A DNA stretch of 64,000 bases from Paenirhizobium selenitireducens ATCC BAA-1503 (GTDB lineage Bacteria; Pseudomonadota; Alphaproteobacteria; Rhizobiales; Rhizobiaceae), in contig NZ_JAEG01000009.1 in the NCBI RefSeq assembly GCF_000518785.1, positions 186,001 to 250,000 on the forward strand, read 5' to 3'. The notes beneath the pieces were generated by a model. That model searched no databases, was not told the DNA's origin, and was given only the letters and a program-made list of their open reading frames with translations. A program made the position numbers and the translations under genes. This document shows positions 18,776 through 27,861 of the stretch, in pieces (position 1 is the stretch's first letter; the number at the start of each line of letters is the position of its first letter).

Positions 18776-20716
18776 TCAGGTCGAGGTCGACCGGGTGCCG
18801 AACATCGGGCCGCCGCGCCAGCGCGGGAAACCGTAGCCGTGGATTTCCACGAGGTCGATGTCGGAGGTCTTTTCTGCGATGCCCTCCGACAGAATCGCTT
18901 CGCCCTCGCGGGCCATGGCCCCGACCAGACGATCGGCGATCGCCTCGGCATCCAGTGCCAGGCCGGGCTCGATCCGAGCGCCGAGGAGGCGGGCCACCTC
19001 CTCCGAGGGAACAGGCCGGCGATCGCCGGGCTTGTAGTCATACCAGCCGCCGCCGGTCTTCTGGCCCTTGCGTCCGGCCCGCACCAGAATGTCGCCGAGC
19101 GTTTCCGGCACATCCTGGCCCGCCGCCCTCACGCCCTCGCGCTGGAGGAACGCGATATCGAGACCGCCGAGGTCCTGCGCCTCGAAAGGACCCATGGCGA
19201 AGCCGTAGCCGCGCATGGCCGCATCGACGGCGGCAATCGCCACGCCTTGGCCGACCAGCGCCTCCGCCTCGGCGCGATAGCGCTTGAGGATGCGGTTGCC
19301 GATGAAGCCTTCGCAGATTCCGGCGCGCACCGGCACCTTGCCGAGCATTCGCCCGAGCGCAAAACCGGTGGCCAGCGTCTGCTCGGCGGTCTGCGGCGTC
19401 GGCACGATCTCCAGGAGCTTCATGACATTGGCCGGGCTGAAGAAATGCAGGCCGATGAAGCGGCCGGGATTGGGCAGGCCCTCGGCGATCGCCCGCGGAT
19501 CGAGATAGGAGGTGTTGGTCGCCAGCACCGCATCGGGACGGCAGACGCGGCCGAGTTGCTCGAACACCTGGCGCTTGACGGAAAGCTCCTCGAACACGGC
19601 CTCGATCACGAGGTCGGTATCGGCAAGGGCTGCATAGTCCGTCGAACCCGTCACGCCGGCAAGCCGCGCTTCGGCGGCAGCTTCGGTCAGGCGCCCGCGC
19701 TTGACGGCGCCGGCGAAGATGTCTCTCAGATTGGCGATGCCACGCTCGACGGCCGCATCGTCCCGCTCGATCAGGATGACCGGCAGGCCTGCATCGCGCA
19801 GCGCGGCAGCAATGCCCGCGCCCATCGTGCCGCCGCCGATGACGGCGGTATTGCGAAGCGGCAGGACCTGAACGCCGGACAAGCCCGCCGGCCGGGGGGC
19901 CGCCCGCTCGGCGAAGAAGACGTGGCGCAGCGCCGCTGCCTGTTCAGAAGCCCGCAGCTCCAGGAAGGTGGCGCGCTCGAACTGCAGCGCTGCGGCAAAG
20001 TCGGTTTCGCTCGCCCGGCGCAGGCAGGCGAGAGCCCTGAGCGGCGCGACTTCGCCCCTCGCCCGCTTGGCGATGGCCGCTTCGGTCTCCATCCAGAAGG
20101 CATCCGGCACCGTTGGCGCCGGGCGAAGCGATAGCGGCTGGGGAAGCGCAAGCGCGTCGCCGGCAAAGGCGATGGCGGCGGCGCGCAGGTCACCCTCGAC
20201 GATCCTGTCGATGAGGCCAAGCTCCAGCGCCCGCGGCGCACGCACGGGCTTGCCCGTGGTCACCAGATCGACGGCGGCCTCGACGCCGGCGAGCCGCAGC
20301 GTGCGCACCGTTCCGCCGGCACCGGGAACGATCCCGAGCGTCACTTCCGGCAAGCCGACCGAGGCATCCGCTGTCGCAAGCCGGAAACGGCAGCCCAGCG
20401 CCACCTCGAAGCCGCCGCCAAGGGCAGAGCCATGGATCGCCGCGATCCAGGGCTTGGCCGCCAGTTCAATGGCCGAGACGACATCGGGCAGATGCGGCGG
20501 CTGCGGCGGCTTGTCGAATTCGCTGACATCGGCACCGGCGATGAAGGTGCGCCCGGCGCAGACGAGCACCACGGCCGAGATATGGGGATCGCCGTCAAGC
20601 GCGCTCACCGCATCGACGAGACCCTGGCGCACGGCCTGGCTCAGTGCGTTGACGGGCGGATTGTCGATCGTGACGACGGCGATGGTTCCCTGACGGGCGA
20701 TGGTGACGACGGACAT
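18776..20716 (-). CDS. Fused enoyl-CoA hydratase / 3-hydroxyacyl-CoA dehydrogenase (FadB/FadJ type), C terminus short
   Basis: A 646-residue bifunctional beta-oxidation enzyme. The enoyl-CoA hydratase domain is residues 1 to about 190 (oxyanion-hole region AGADVSEFDKPP; SALGGGFEVALGC). The NAD-binding dehydrogenase domain begins near residue 290 with VIGGGTMGAGIAAALRDAG, then HFFSPANVMKLLEIVP and two C-terminal dehydrogenase repeats. After GYGFPRWRGGPMF it ends within eight residues, whereas relatives continue for some 45 more. It is the last gene of the paaN-liv operon and could supply the PaaF and PaaH steps, which have no separate genes here. Confidence 0.85.
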   Translation of the reverse strand: MSVVTIARQGTIAVVTIDNPPVNALSQAVRQGLVDAVSALDGDPHISAVVLVCAGRTFIAGADVSEFDKPPQPPHLPDVVSAIELAAKPWIAAIHGSALGGGFEVALGCRFRLATADASVGLPEVTLGIVPGAGGTVRTLRLAGVEAAVDLVTTGKPVRAPRALELGLIDRIVEGDLRAAAIAFAGDALALPQPLSLRPAPTVPDAFWMETEAAIAKRARGEVAPLRALACLRRASETDFAAALQFERATFLELRASEQAAALRHVFFAERAAPRPAGLSGVQVLPLRNTAVIGGGTMGAGIAAALRDAGLPVILIERDDAAVERGIANLRDIFAGAVKRGRLTEAAAEARLAGVTGSTDYAALADTDLVIEAVFEELSVKRQVFEQLGRVCRPDAVLATNTSYLDPRAIAEGLPNPGRFIGLHFFSPANVMKLLEIVPTPQTAEQTLATGFALGRMLGKVPVRAGICEGFIGNRILKRYRAEAEALVGQGVAIAAVDAAMRGYGFAMGPFEAQDLGGLDIAFLQREGVRAAGQDVPETLGDILVRAGRKGQKTGGGWYDYKPGDRRPVPSEEVARLLGARIEPGLALDAEAIADRLVGAMAREGEAILSEGIAEKTSDIDLVEIHGYGFPRWRGGPMFGTRSTST

Positions 20717-20722
20717 GAATGA

Positions 20723-21424
20723 TCAGATTCCCAGATAGGCTTCTCGAATGCGGGGATCGGCGAGCAATTCGCTGGCCGGTCCTTCCATGGTGATCTTGCC
20801 GGTTTCCATGACATAGCCGCGGTCGGCCACCGACAGGGCGCCGAAGGCGTTCTGCTCGACCAGGAGCACGGTGACCTTGAGATCGCGCATGCTTTTCACC
20901 ACGTCGAAGATCTGCTGGACCAGGATGGGCGCCAGGCCCATCGAGGGCTCGTCGAGCAGCAGGCAGGAGGGGCGCCCCATCAGCGCGCGGGCGATCGCCA
21001 GCATCTGCTGCTGGCCGCCCGACAGGCCGCCGGCGGCGAGATTGCGCTTTTCCTTGAGGATCGGGAACATCTGGAAAGCGTTTTCCATGTCCCGGTCCAC
21101 CCGGTCGTCGGTGAAGAGAAAGGCCCCTAGACGCAGGTTTTCCTCGACCGTGAGGTTGGTGAAGATCTGCCGGCCTTCGGGAGACTGGGCAAGCCCGCGC
21201 TTCAGGCGCTTGTAGGCGGGTGTGGACGTCAGCGTCTCACCGCGGAAGATGATCTGCCCGGCACTGATCGGCTGCAGGCCGGACAGGCAGCGCAGCAGCG
21301 TCGTCTTGCCGGCGCCATTGGCGCCGACGATGGTGACAATCTCGCCGGAATCAATGTGCAGGTCGATGCCGTGCAGCGCTTCGATGCGGCCATAGCGCGA
21401 CCGCAGTCCCTCAACTGTGAGCAT
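20723..21424 (-). CDS. livF: Branched-chain-type ABC transporter ATP-binding protein LivF
   Basis: A 233-residue ATPase beginning MLTVEGLRSRYG. Walker A GANGAGKTTLLR, signature LSGGQQQMLAIARAL and Walker B LLLDEPSMGLAP are as in LivF. The longer open frame upstream overlaps LivG further and lacks family sequence, so I use the ATG at 21424. Six bases separate it from the bifunctional enzyme gene. In a paa locus this importer probably carries phenylacetate or a related aromatic acid rather than leucine (inference). Confidence 0.92.
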   Translation of the reverse strand: MLTVEGLRSRYGRIEALHGIDLHIDSGEIVTIVGANGAGKTTLLRCLSGLQPISAGQIIFRGETLTSTPAYKRLKRGLAQSPEGRQIFTNLTVEENLRLGAFLFTDDRVDRDMENAFQMFPILKEKRNLAAGGLSGGQQQMLAIARALMGRPSCLLLDEPSMGLAPILVQQIFDVVKSMRDLKVTVLLVEQNAFGALSVADRGYVMETGKITMEGPASELLADPRIREAYLGI

Positions 21425-22196
21425 GGGACGCCTCCTGTGCCTGGGTTCCGAGATAGGCCGCGATGACATCCGGATTGCGGGCGACGGCCGCGGGGTCGCC
21501 TTCGGCGATCTTCACCCCATGATCGAGGACGACGATGTGGTTGGAGATGCGCATCACCATCTTCATGTCGTGCTCGACGAGAAGGATGGCGACGCCGGAA
21601 GCAGCCACCTCGGCGATCAGGTGGTCGATTTCCTCGGTTTCGACCGCGTTGCAGCCGGCAGCCGGCTCGTCGAGCAGCAGGACCTTGGTGTCGAGGGCGA
21701 GCGCGCGTGCGATCTCCAGCCGCTTCAGCGCGCCGTAGGACAGATTTCCGGCCTCGAGTTCGGCGGCATTGGCAAGACCGACCCGTGCCAAGAGTTCGCG
21801 CGCGCCGGCCTGCGCATCCCTGGAGCGCCGGCGCGACGCCGGAAGCCCGAGCAGGTCGGCGAATACCGAACCCTTTTCCCGCAGATGGAAGCCGGCAATG
21901 GCGTTTTCCAGCACTGTCATGTTCTGGAAGATCTGCAGATTCTGGAAGGTGCGCGACATGCCGCGGCGCGCCAGAAGATGCGGAGAGAACCCGGTCACTT
22001 CTTCGCCGTTCAGTCGCACCTTGCCGGATCTGGGCATGTAGACGCCGGAGATCATGTTGAACAGGGTGGTCTTGCCCGCCCCGTTCGGCCCGATGACGGA
22101 GACGATTTCCCCCGGATTGACGGAAAAGCTGACATTGTCGACGGCCTTCAGGCCACCGAAGGCAATGCCCAGTCCTTCGACGCTGAGAAGTGTCAT
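21411..22196 (-). CDS. livG: Branched-chain-type ABC transporter ATP-binding protein LivG
   Basis: A 261-residue ATPase with Walker A GPNGAGKTTLFNMISG, the LivG-typical RTFQNLQIF phrase near residue 83, signature LSYGALKRLEIARAL and Walker B LLLDEPAAGCN. Its ATG overlaps the LivM stop. Confidence 0.92.
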   Translation of the reverse strand: MTLLSVEGLGIAFGGLKAVDNVSFSVNPGEIVSVIGPNGAGKTTLFNMISGVYMPRSGKVRLNGEEVTGFSPHLLARRGMSRTFQNLQIFQNMTVLENAIAGFHLREKGSVFADLLGLPASRRRSRDAQAGARELLARVGLANAAELEAGNLSYGALKRLEIARALALDTKVLLLDEPAAGCNAVETEEIDHLIAEVAASGVAILLVEHDMKMVMRISNHIVVLDHGVKIAEGDPAAVARNPDVIAAYLGTQAQEASHAHS

Positions 22197-23152
22197 GCTC
22201 CCCTCCCGGTGAATTGACGCAGCAGCGACGGCAACAGGCCTTCGCGCAGGAAGATCATGACCAGCATCATCACCAGCCCGAGCATGACCTGCTCGTATTC
22301 GGCAAACACGGTGAGTACCTGCGGCAGGAGGGTGAGGATGCCGGCGCCGAGGATCGCACCCAGCACCGATCCGGCACCGCCGAGCACGGCCATGGTGACC
22401 AGTTCGATCGAGTGCATGTAGCCCGCGACGTCCGGCGTGATGAACTTGTTCTGCAAGGCCAGCAGCGAACCGGAGACCGAGGCATAGACCGCCGAGATGA
22501 CGAAGGCCTGCAGCTTCAGTCTGGGCACGTCGACACCGACGGTGCTGGCGGCAATCTCCGAACCGTGGAGGGCCCGAAGCGCCCGGCCCGTCGGGCTGTC
22601 ATAGAGGTTGAGCGCCAGCCACGCACCGACCAGCAGGCAGAACCCGCAAAAGAAGTACCAGAATTCCGGTGCAGAAAGCTTGAGCCCCAGCGCACCGAGC
22701 GCCTGGCGCAGGCCAAGATCGGCCACCGCTATGCCGTCCGGTCCACCGGTGAGCCAGGCCTCGTTGGACAGAACCATGGAGACCAGGATGCCGAAGCCGA
22801 GCGAGGCGACGGCCAGGTAGTAGCCCTTGAGCCGCAGGATCGGGCGGCCGACCACATAGGCGATCGCAGCCGAAAGTGCCGCGCCGAGGACGGCGGCGAA
22901 AGCCGGATGCAGGCCGAGATGCACGGGCGCCAGCGCCGAGGCATAGGCACCGATGCCGGCAAAGCCCGCATGGCCGAGGCTGATCTGTCCGGCGAAACCC
23001 GTCAGGATGACGATGCCGAGCACCGCCACGCCGTTGACGAACAGCAGCGAGCCGACGCGGAAATAGAAGGCCGACGGAAAGAAGAAAGGCGTTGCCGCGA
23101 TCAGCAGTGCAAGCACCAGGAGGGTGGTCTGTTTTGTCGTGAGCCGCATCAT
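22193..23152 (-). CDS. livM: Branched-chain-type ABC transporter permease LivM
   Basis: A 319-residue inner-membrane permease. GHAGFAGIGAYASA near residue 60 and the C-terminal GGAGSVLGAILGAG are diagnostic of LivM. A GTG three bases upstream overlapping the LivH stop is an alternative start; I prefer the following ATG. Coupled to LivH and LivG by overlaps. Confidence 0.91.
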   Translation of the reverse strand: MMRLTTKQTTLLVLALLIAATPFFFPSAFYFRVGSLLFVNGVAVLGIVILTGFAGQISLGHAGFAGIGAYASALAPVHLGLHPAFAAVLGAALSAAIAYVVGRPILRLKGYYLAVASLGFGILVSMVLSNEAWLTGGPDGIAVADLGLRQALGALGLKLSAPEFWYFFCGFCLLVGAWLALNLYDSPTGRALRALHGSEIAASTVGVDVPRLKLQAFVISAVYASVSGSLLALQNKFITPDVAGYMHSIELVTMAVLGGAGSVLGAILGAGILTLLPQVLTVFAEYEQVMLGLVMMLVMIFLREGLLPSLLRQFTGRGA

Positions 23153-24024
23153 CACACCCGATTGACCGAATTGCGTCCGAACAGGCCTTGCGGCATGGCG
23201 AAGAGGACGGCGAGGATGACGACGAAGGCAACGGCGTCCTTGTATTGCGAACTGATGAAACCGGCCGTCAGCGCCTCGAACAAGCCGAGCAAGATGCCCC
23301 CGACGAGCGCACCCTTCGGATTGCCCATGCCGCCGAGCATGGCTGCGGCAAAGCCTTTAAGCGCCAGCGCGATGCCGAGGTCGTAGCTGGTCAGCGTGAT
23401 CGGGGTGACCAGCACGCCGGCGAGCGCGCCGATGGCCGCCGAAAGCGCAAAGGAGAGCGTCATCACCCAGTTGGTGTTGATCCCGACGAGCTGGGCCGCC
23501 AGGCGATTGTTGGACGTCGCGAGCACCGCCTTGCCGGTCAAGGTGCGGGTGAAGAAGAGCCAGAGACCAACGAACACGACAACGGCGCCGGCAATGACCC
23601 ACAGGCTCTGCGGCAGGATGGTGGCGGCCAGGATCTGGATCGGCTCGTCGCCGGTAAACGCCGGAAAACGATGGAGCTGCTTGTCGAAGACCAGCTGGGT
23701 CACGCCGCGGATGAAGATCGACGCGCCGATGGTGATGATGATCAGCGACACCACAGGCGCGCCGCGCGCGGGTCCGATCGCCAGCTTGTTCAGCGCGACG
23801 CCAATGGCTGCGGTCACGGTGATGGCGATCAGCGCGGCCAGCGGCAGCGGCAGGCCGGCGTCGAAGGCGAACACCGTGATCATGCCGCCCAGCATGACGA
23901 ATTCGCCCTGGGCGAAATTCACCACGTCCGAGGCGTTGTAGATGATGGTGAAGCCCAGCGCGACGAGCGCATAGACTGCCCCGACCGTCAGGCCGGAAAG
24001 AAGGAACTGCATCAGTTCAGGCAT
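23152..24024 (-). CDS. livH: Branched-chain-type ABC transporter permease LivH
   Basis: A 290-residue inner-membrane permease starting MPELMQFLLSGLTVGAVYAL, with NFAQGEFVMLGG near residue 40 and GMGNPKGALVGGILLG near residue 230, both LivH hallmarks. The frame is open for 21 codons upstream of the chosen ATG but that part covers the intergenic hairpins. Confidence 0.91.
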   Translation of the reverse strand: MPELMQFLLSGLTVGAVYALVALGFTIIYNASDVVNFAQGEFVMLGGMITVFAFDAGLPLPLAALIAITVTAAIGVALNKLAIGPARGAPVVSLIIITIGASIFIRGVTQLVFDKQLHRFPAFTGDEPIQILAATILPQSLWVIAGAVVVFVGLWLFFTRTLTGKAVLATSNNRLAAQLVGINTNWVMTLSFALSAAIGALAGVLVTPITLTSYDLGIALALKGFAAAMLGGMGNPKGALVGGILLGLFEALTAGFISSQYKDAVAFVVILAVLFAMPQGLFGRNSVNRV

Positions 24025-24056
24025 CGAAGACCCCACTGTGGCCGATTGTTCTTGAG

Positions 24057-24116
24057 GTGGAGCCCGCCTGTGACAGGCAGGCTCCACGCCAATGCCGTCG
24101 CCCCGAAGACGGGGCG
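24057..24116 (-). other. Two stem-loops between livK and livH
   Basis: Between the livK stop and livH are two perfect stems: CGCCCCG/CGGGGCG (24099-24105 with 24110-24116, AAGA loop) and GTGGAGCC/GGCTCCAC (24057-24064 with 24080-24087, with an inner GCCTG/CAGGC). Such hairpins after a binding-protein gene usually protect its mRNA and lower expression of the genes downstream. Confidence 0.6.
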
Positions 24117-24126
24117 GCCCGGGTGC

Positions 24127-25269
24127 TTACTCGATGATGGTCCAGCCGCCGTCCTTGATCTCCAGCATGCGGAATGCCGAGAGATCGAGGCCGAGGTGGT
24201 CCTCCGCCGTCATGGTCACGACACCGGTGGTGCCGACCAGGCCGGAGGTGGATTCGATCGCGTCGCGGATCGCTTCGGGTTCTGCCGAGCCGGCGCGGCC
24301 GATCGAATCGACCAGGATGCGCAGCGCGTCATGGGCGTAGCCGCCAAAGGTCGAGACGGCAGAGCCGGTCTTCTTCTCGTAGGCCGACTTGTAGGCCGTG
24401 ACGACAGCCTTCTGAGCATCGCCATCCGCCAGGATACCGGCGACCAGCAGGGCAGTACCGGGAAGGCGCACACCCTCGGCGGCCTTCGCGCCGGCAAGCT
24501 CGATGAAACCGTCGGAGGCAACACCGTGCGACTGATAGAGCGGCAGGCCGACGGCCAGCTGCGAATAGTTGCGCGTCACGATGGACGGGCCCTGGCCGAA
24601 GCCGGCATTCAACACGGCCTGCACGCCGGCCGTGCCCTTGATGTTGGTCAGCTGCGGGGTCATGTCCGCGTCCTGCGGGCCGTAGGTTTCGTCGGCGGCG
24701 ATCTCGATGCCGTAGTCGCCGGCAACGGCGACGCACTGCTTGTGCATCGAAGCGCCGAAGCCATCGGTGCCGGAAATCACGCCGATCTTGGTGATCGCGT
24801 TCTTCTTCATGTTCTCGAAGATCTTCTGGCAGGCCATGCGGTCGGTATGCGGGGTCTTGAAGACCCAATGCTTGACCGGATCGATGATTTCGATCGCGCC
24901 GGCGAGCGAGATGAACGGAACCTCGGAGTCCTCGGCGACCGGAATGATCGACATGGTCGTGCCGGTCGTCGTGCCGCCGATGATGGCCACCACTTCGTCG
25001 TCCTCGACGAGGCGGGTGGCGAAGGTGCGCGCCTTGTTCGGGTCACCGCCGTCGTCATAGAGCACGAGCTTCAGCGGTTCACCGTTGACGCCGCCGGCGG
25101 CATTGATTTCTTCCACCAGCATTTCAAGCGTCTTGGCTTCCGGGTCGCCGAGGAACGAGGCGGGACCGGTTGCCGATACGGTCGCACCGATCTTGATCTC
25201 GGCCTGGGCTGCGGTTGCGATACCCAGTGCCATCAGCGTGGCGAGTGCGGTTGTCGTGGTGATTTTCAT
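24127..25269 (-). CDS. livK: Branched-chain-type ABC transporter solute-binding protein LivK
   Basis: A 380-residue periplasmic protein with a signal peptide (MKITTTTALATLMALGIATAA, cut near AQA-E). Peripla_BP_6 features: IKIGATVSATGPASFLGDPE and VNGEPLKLVLYDDGGDPNKA. The start chosen has GGAGGAGACACA just upstream. It lies 38 bases after paaN on the same strand, placing the importer under the paa promoter. Confidence 0.92.
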   Translation of the reverse strand: MKITTTTALATLMALGIATAAQAEIKIGATVSATGPASFLGDPEAKTLEMLVEEINAAGGVNGEPLKLVLYDDGGDPNKARTFATRLVEDDEVVAIIGGTTTGTTMSIIPVAEDSEVPFISLAGAIEIIDPVKHWVFKTPHTDRMACQKIFENMKKNAITKIGVISGTDGFGASMHKQCVAVAGDYGIEIAADETYGPQDADMTPQLTNIKGTAGVQAVLNAGFGQGPSIVTRNYSQLAVGLPLYQSHGVASDGFIELAGAKAAEGVRLPGTALLVAGILADGDAQKAVVTAYKSAYEKKTGSAVSTFGGYAHDALRILVDSIGRAGSAEPEAIRDAIESTSGLVGTTGVVTMTAEDHLGLDLSAFRMLEIKDGGWTIIE

Positions 25270-25307
25270 TGTGTCTCCTCCCTGAGAACGTTGAACTAAG
25301 AAGTCGA

Positions 25308-26960
25308 TTACGCCGCTTTCGGGCGGCGCCACATCGCCAGCCGGAACCGGTTGGCGACGAAGGCTGTGTCGGTCAGGCTGGCATTTCCGGCGGGGTTGCC
25401 ACCGGTGACGTGAAAGTCGGAAAACGCCGCGGACTGGTTGACGAAAATGTTGCCGGTCAGGTTGATCGACAGGTTGACGCCGGCGCGGGCGAAGGACTTC
25501 ACCGCGTAGGCAATGCGCGCTTCTTCGGTGTCGTACAGTGCGGCGGTGATCGCGCCCTTGCGACGGGCCAGGCTGGCTGCGGCATCAATGCCCGCCTCGG
25601 CGCTGTCGACGGCGACAATGAAGGCTACCGGTCCGAAGCACTCCTCCTCGTGGGCCTTGGTCTCGGTGGCGTCGACGGCGACAATCAGCGGAGTGGCGCT
25701 GGAGCCGCTAGCCAGCGGCTGCGAATCGCGCACGATGCGGCCAAAGCTGCGCGCCTTGTCGATCCGTGCCAACGTCGCCGGGTTGGCGATCGCGCCGCAG
25801 ACGCCGGACGCGCGGGCCGGATCGCTCAGCAGAGCGTCGACCGCAGCGCCGATCGCGGCTGCCACCTCGTCGAAGCTCTTGTGGCCTTCATTGGTCTCGA
25901 TGCCTGCGCGGGGTGCGAAAATGTCCTGCGGGGCGGTGCACATCTGGCCGGAATAGAGCGACAGCGAGAAGGCGATGTTGGCGCACATGCCGGAAAAGTC
26001 GTCGGTCGCGGCGACGACGATCGAGTTCACGCCGGCTTCCTCGGTAAACACCTGGGCCGAACGCGCGTTGTTCCGCACCCATTCGCCGAAGGCGCTGGAA
26101 CCGGTGTAGTCGATGATGCCGATGTCCGGATGAGTGACCAGTTCCTTGGTGATCTCGGCGCCGGCCTGATCGACAGCCAGCAGGACCACGTCAGCCGGGA
26201 AGCCCGCATCGACCAGGACTTCGCGCGCCACCTTCACGGTCAGTGCGAGCGGCAGGATGGCGCCGGGATGGGGCTTGACGATCACGGTATTGCCGGTCGC
26301 GAGGCTCGCGAACAGGCCCGGATAGGTGTTCCAGGTCGGGAAAGTCTGGCAGCCGATGGCCAGCGCCACGCCGCGCGGCACGACCTGCCAGTTCTTTTCC
26401 AGAACGATCGGCGCCGCCTTGCCCTGCGGCTTCTCCCAGGTGGCCTGGCCCGGCGTGCGGGTCATTTCCACCCAGGCCGTGGCGACCGCCTCGAGGCCGC
26501 GATCCTGCGCATGCGGACCGCCGGCCTGGAAGGCCATGGGAAAGGCCTGGCCGGTCGTGTGCATCACGGCATTGGCCATTTCAAAGCTGATGCGGTTCAA
26601 GCGCGTCAGGATTTCGAGGCACACGCCAACGCGCAGCTCGGGCGAGGCATCGGCCCAGGCATCGCCGGCCGCTTTGGAGGCGGCAACGAGCGTCGCGGCA
26701 CCGGTTGCCGGATAAAGGATCTTGAGATCGGGCCCCCAGGGCGACACCTCGGAACCGAGGCGCTTGTCTTCCGGGTGGCCGGGCAAGTCAAATTTCGTTC
26801 CGAGCAAGGCCTTGAAGGATGCCTCGCCGTCGTCCTTGGCGGTCTCGCCATAGATCTTGCCGCTCGGAACTTCCGGGAAGGGCGACCAGAAACCCCGATC
26901 GGACAGGGCCTTGACAGCCGTCTCCAGCAGACCGCGATGACGGCCGAACAGGTCTTCCAT
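25308..26960 (-). CDS. paaN: Phenylacetic acid degradation protein PaaN (aldehyde dehydrogenase family)
   Basis: A 550-residue member of the aldehyde dehydrogenase superfamily, of the PaaN subgroup distinct from PaaZ. Visible features are QTFPTWNTYPGLFASLATGN (cofactor region) near residue 205, VFTEEAGVNS and the catalytic-Cys stretch SLYSGQMCTAPQDIF near residue 340. It has no MaoC domain. PaaZ is also present at 30428-32491, so PaaN probably oxidises another aldehyde or serves as a detoxifying back-up; its exact reaction is not settled. First gene of the minus operon, divergent from paaG. Confidence 0.88.
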   Translation of the reverse strand: MEDLFGRHRGLLETAVKALSDRGFWSPFPEVPSGKIYGETAKDDGEASFKALLGTKFDLPGHPEDKRLGSEVSPWGPDLKILYPATGAATLVAASKAAGDAWADASPELRVGVCLEILTRLNRISFEMANAVMHTTGQAFPMAFQAGGPHAQDRGLEAVATAWVEMTRTPGQATWEKPQGKAAPIVLEKNWQVVPRGVALAIGCQTFPTWNTYPGLFASLATGNTVIVKPHPGAILPLALTVKVAREVLVDAGFPADVVLLAVDQAGAEITKELVTHPDIGIIDYTGSSAFGEWVRNNARSAQVFTEEAGVNSIVVAATDDFSGMCANIAFSLSLYSGQMCTAPQDIFAPRAGIETNEGHKSFDEVAAAIGAAVDALLSDPARASGVCGAIANPATLARIDKARSFGRIVRDSQPLASGSSATPLIVAVDATETKAHEEECFGPVAFIVAVDSAEAGIDAAASLARRKGAITAALYDTEEARIAYAVKSFARAGVNLSINLTGNIFVNQSAAFSDFHVTGGNPAGNASLTDTAFVANRFRLAMWRRPKAA

Positions 26961-26991
26961 GGCAAATTCCTCCCAACTCCTGCCTTTATCA

Positions 26992-27009
26992 TTGACCGTC
27001 CGGTCGGTT
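26992..27009. promoter_or_regulatory. TetR-type (PaaR-like) operator in the paaN/paaG divergent region
   Basis: TTGACCGTCCGGTCGGTT contains an ACCG-N6-CGGT inverted repeat with one mismatch in the inner arms. It sits 32 bases from the paaN start and 58 from the paaG start, and resembles the site before paaJ. ACCG..CGGT palindromes are known for PaaR-type TetR regulators, and a TetR gene closes this cluster. Confidence 0.65.
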
Positions 27010-27066
27010 TATGCAAGATCTTTTTACGCCCCCGGGAAAATTCGGAGCGGGGACAGGGAGAGAGCG

Positions 27067-27861
27067 ATGCACCAATCCGACACCGTTCTGGTGACGATGG
27101 ATCACGGGGTTCTGCGGCTGACGCTGAACCGGCCGGACAAACTCAATTCGTTCAATGAAGAGATGCACCTCGCCCTGCGCGCGGCGATGCAGCGCGCCCA
27201 CGACGATGCCGGCGTGCGCGCCGTCCTGCTGACCGGAGCGGGCCGCGGCTTCTCCGCCGGCCAGGATCTCGGCGACCGCGATCCGCGCAAGGGGGGCCCT
27301 GCCCCCGATCTCGGCCACACGCTCGAGACCTTCTACAATCCGACGCTGCGGCTGATCCGCTCGCTGGAAAAACCGGTGATCTGCGCGGTCAACGGGGTGG
27401 CGGCCGGTGCCGGCGCCAACATCGCCTTCGCCTGCGACATCGTGCTGGCCGCCCGCTCAGCGAAGTTCATCCAGGCCTTCGCCAAGATCGGCCTGATCCC
27501 CGATGCCGGCGGCAGCTGGAGCCTCGCCCGCATTCTCGGCGAACCGCGCGCCAAGGCGCTCGCCATGACCGCCGAGCCGCTGATGGCCAAGCGCGCCGCC
27601 GAATGGGGCCTGATCTGGAAGGCGGTCGACGACGACCAGCTGATCGGCGAGGCCGAGACGCTGGCCCGCTCGCTGGCCGAAGGCGCAACGCGCGGCCTCG
27701 GCCTCACCAAGCGCCTCATCCAGGCCGCGGCGACCAACAGCCTCGACGAACAGCTCGACATGGAGCGCGACTGCCAGCGCGAAGCCGGCCGCACGGCCGA
27801 CTATGCCGAAGGGGTGACCGCCTTCCTCGAGAAGCGCAAGCCGGAGTTTTCGGGCAAATGA
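27067..27861 (+). CDS. paaG: 1,2-epoxyphenylacetyl-CoA isomerase PaaG
   Basis: A 264-residue crotonase-fold enzyme, the usual PaaG length. It has LNRPDKLNSFN near residue 18, the oxyanion-hole segments GRGFSAGQDLGDRDP and NGVAAGAGANIAFACD, and a catalytic acidic residue in LIPDAGGSWSLAR. PaaG converts ring-epoxide phenylacetyl-CoA to the oxepin form and later isomerises a double bond. First gene of paaGIK-tetR; its stop overlaps paaI. Confidence 0.92.
   Translation: MHQSDTVLVTMDHGVLRLTLNRPDKLNSFNEEMHLALRAAMQRAHDDAGVRAVLLTGAGRGFSAGQDLGDRDPRKGGPAPDLGHTLETFYNPTLRLIRSLEKPVICAVNGVAAGAGANIAFACDIVLAARSAKFIQAFAKIGLIPDAGGSWSLARILGEPRAKALAMTAEPLMAKRAAEWGLIWKAVDDDQLIGEAETLARSLAEGATRGLGLTKRLIQAAATNSLDEQLDMERDCQREAGRTADYAEGVTAFLEKRKPEFSGK

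Noticed and set aside
23188-25299. 703-codon plus-strand frame across livH and livK
   Set aside because: Antisense to clear transporter genes, with no recognisable domain; a GC-driven shadow.
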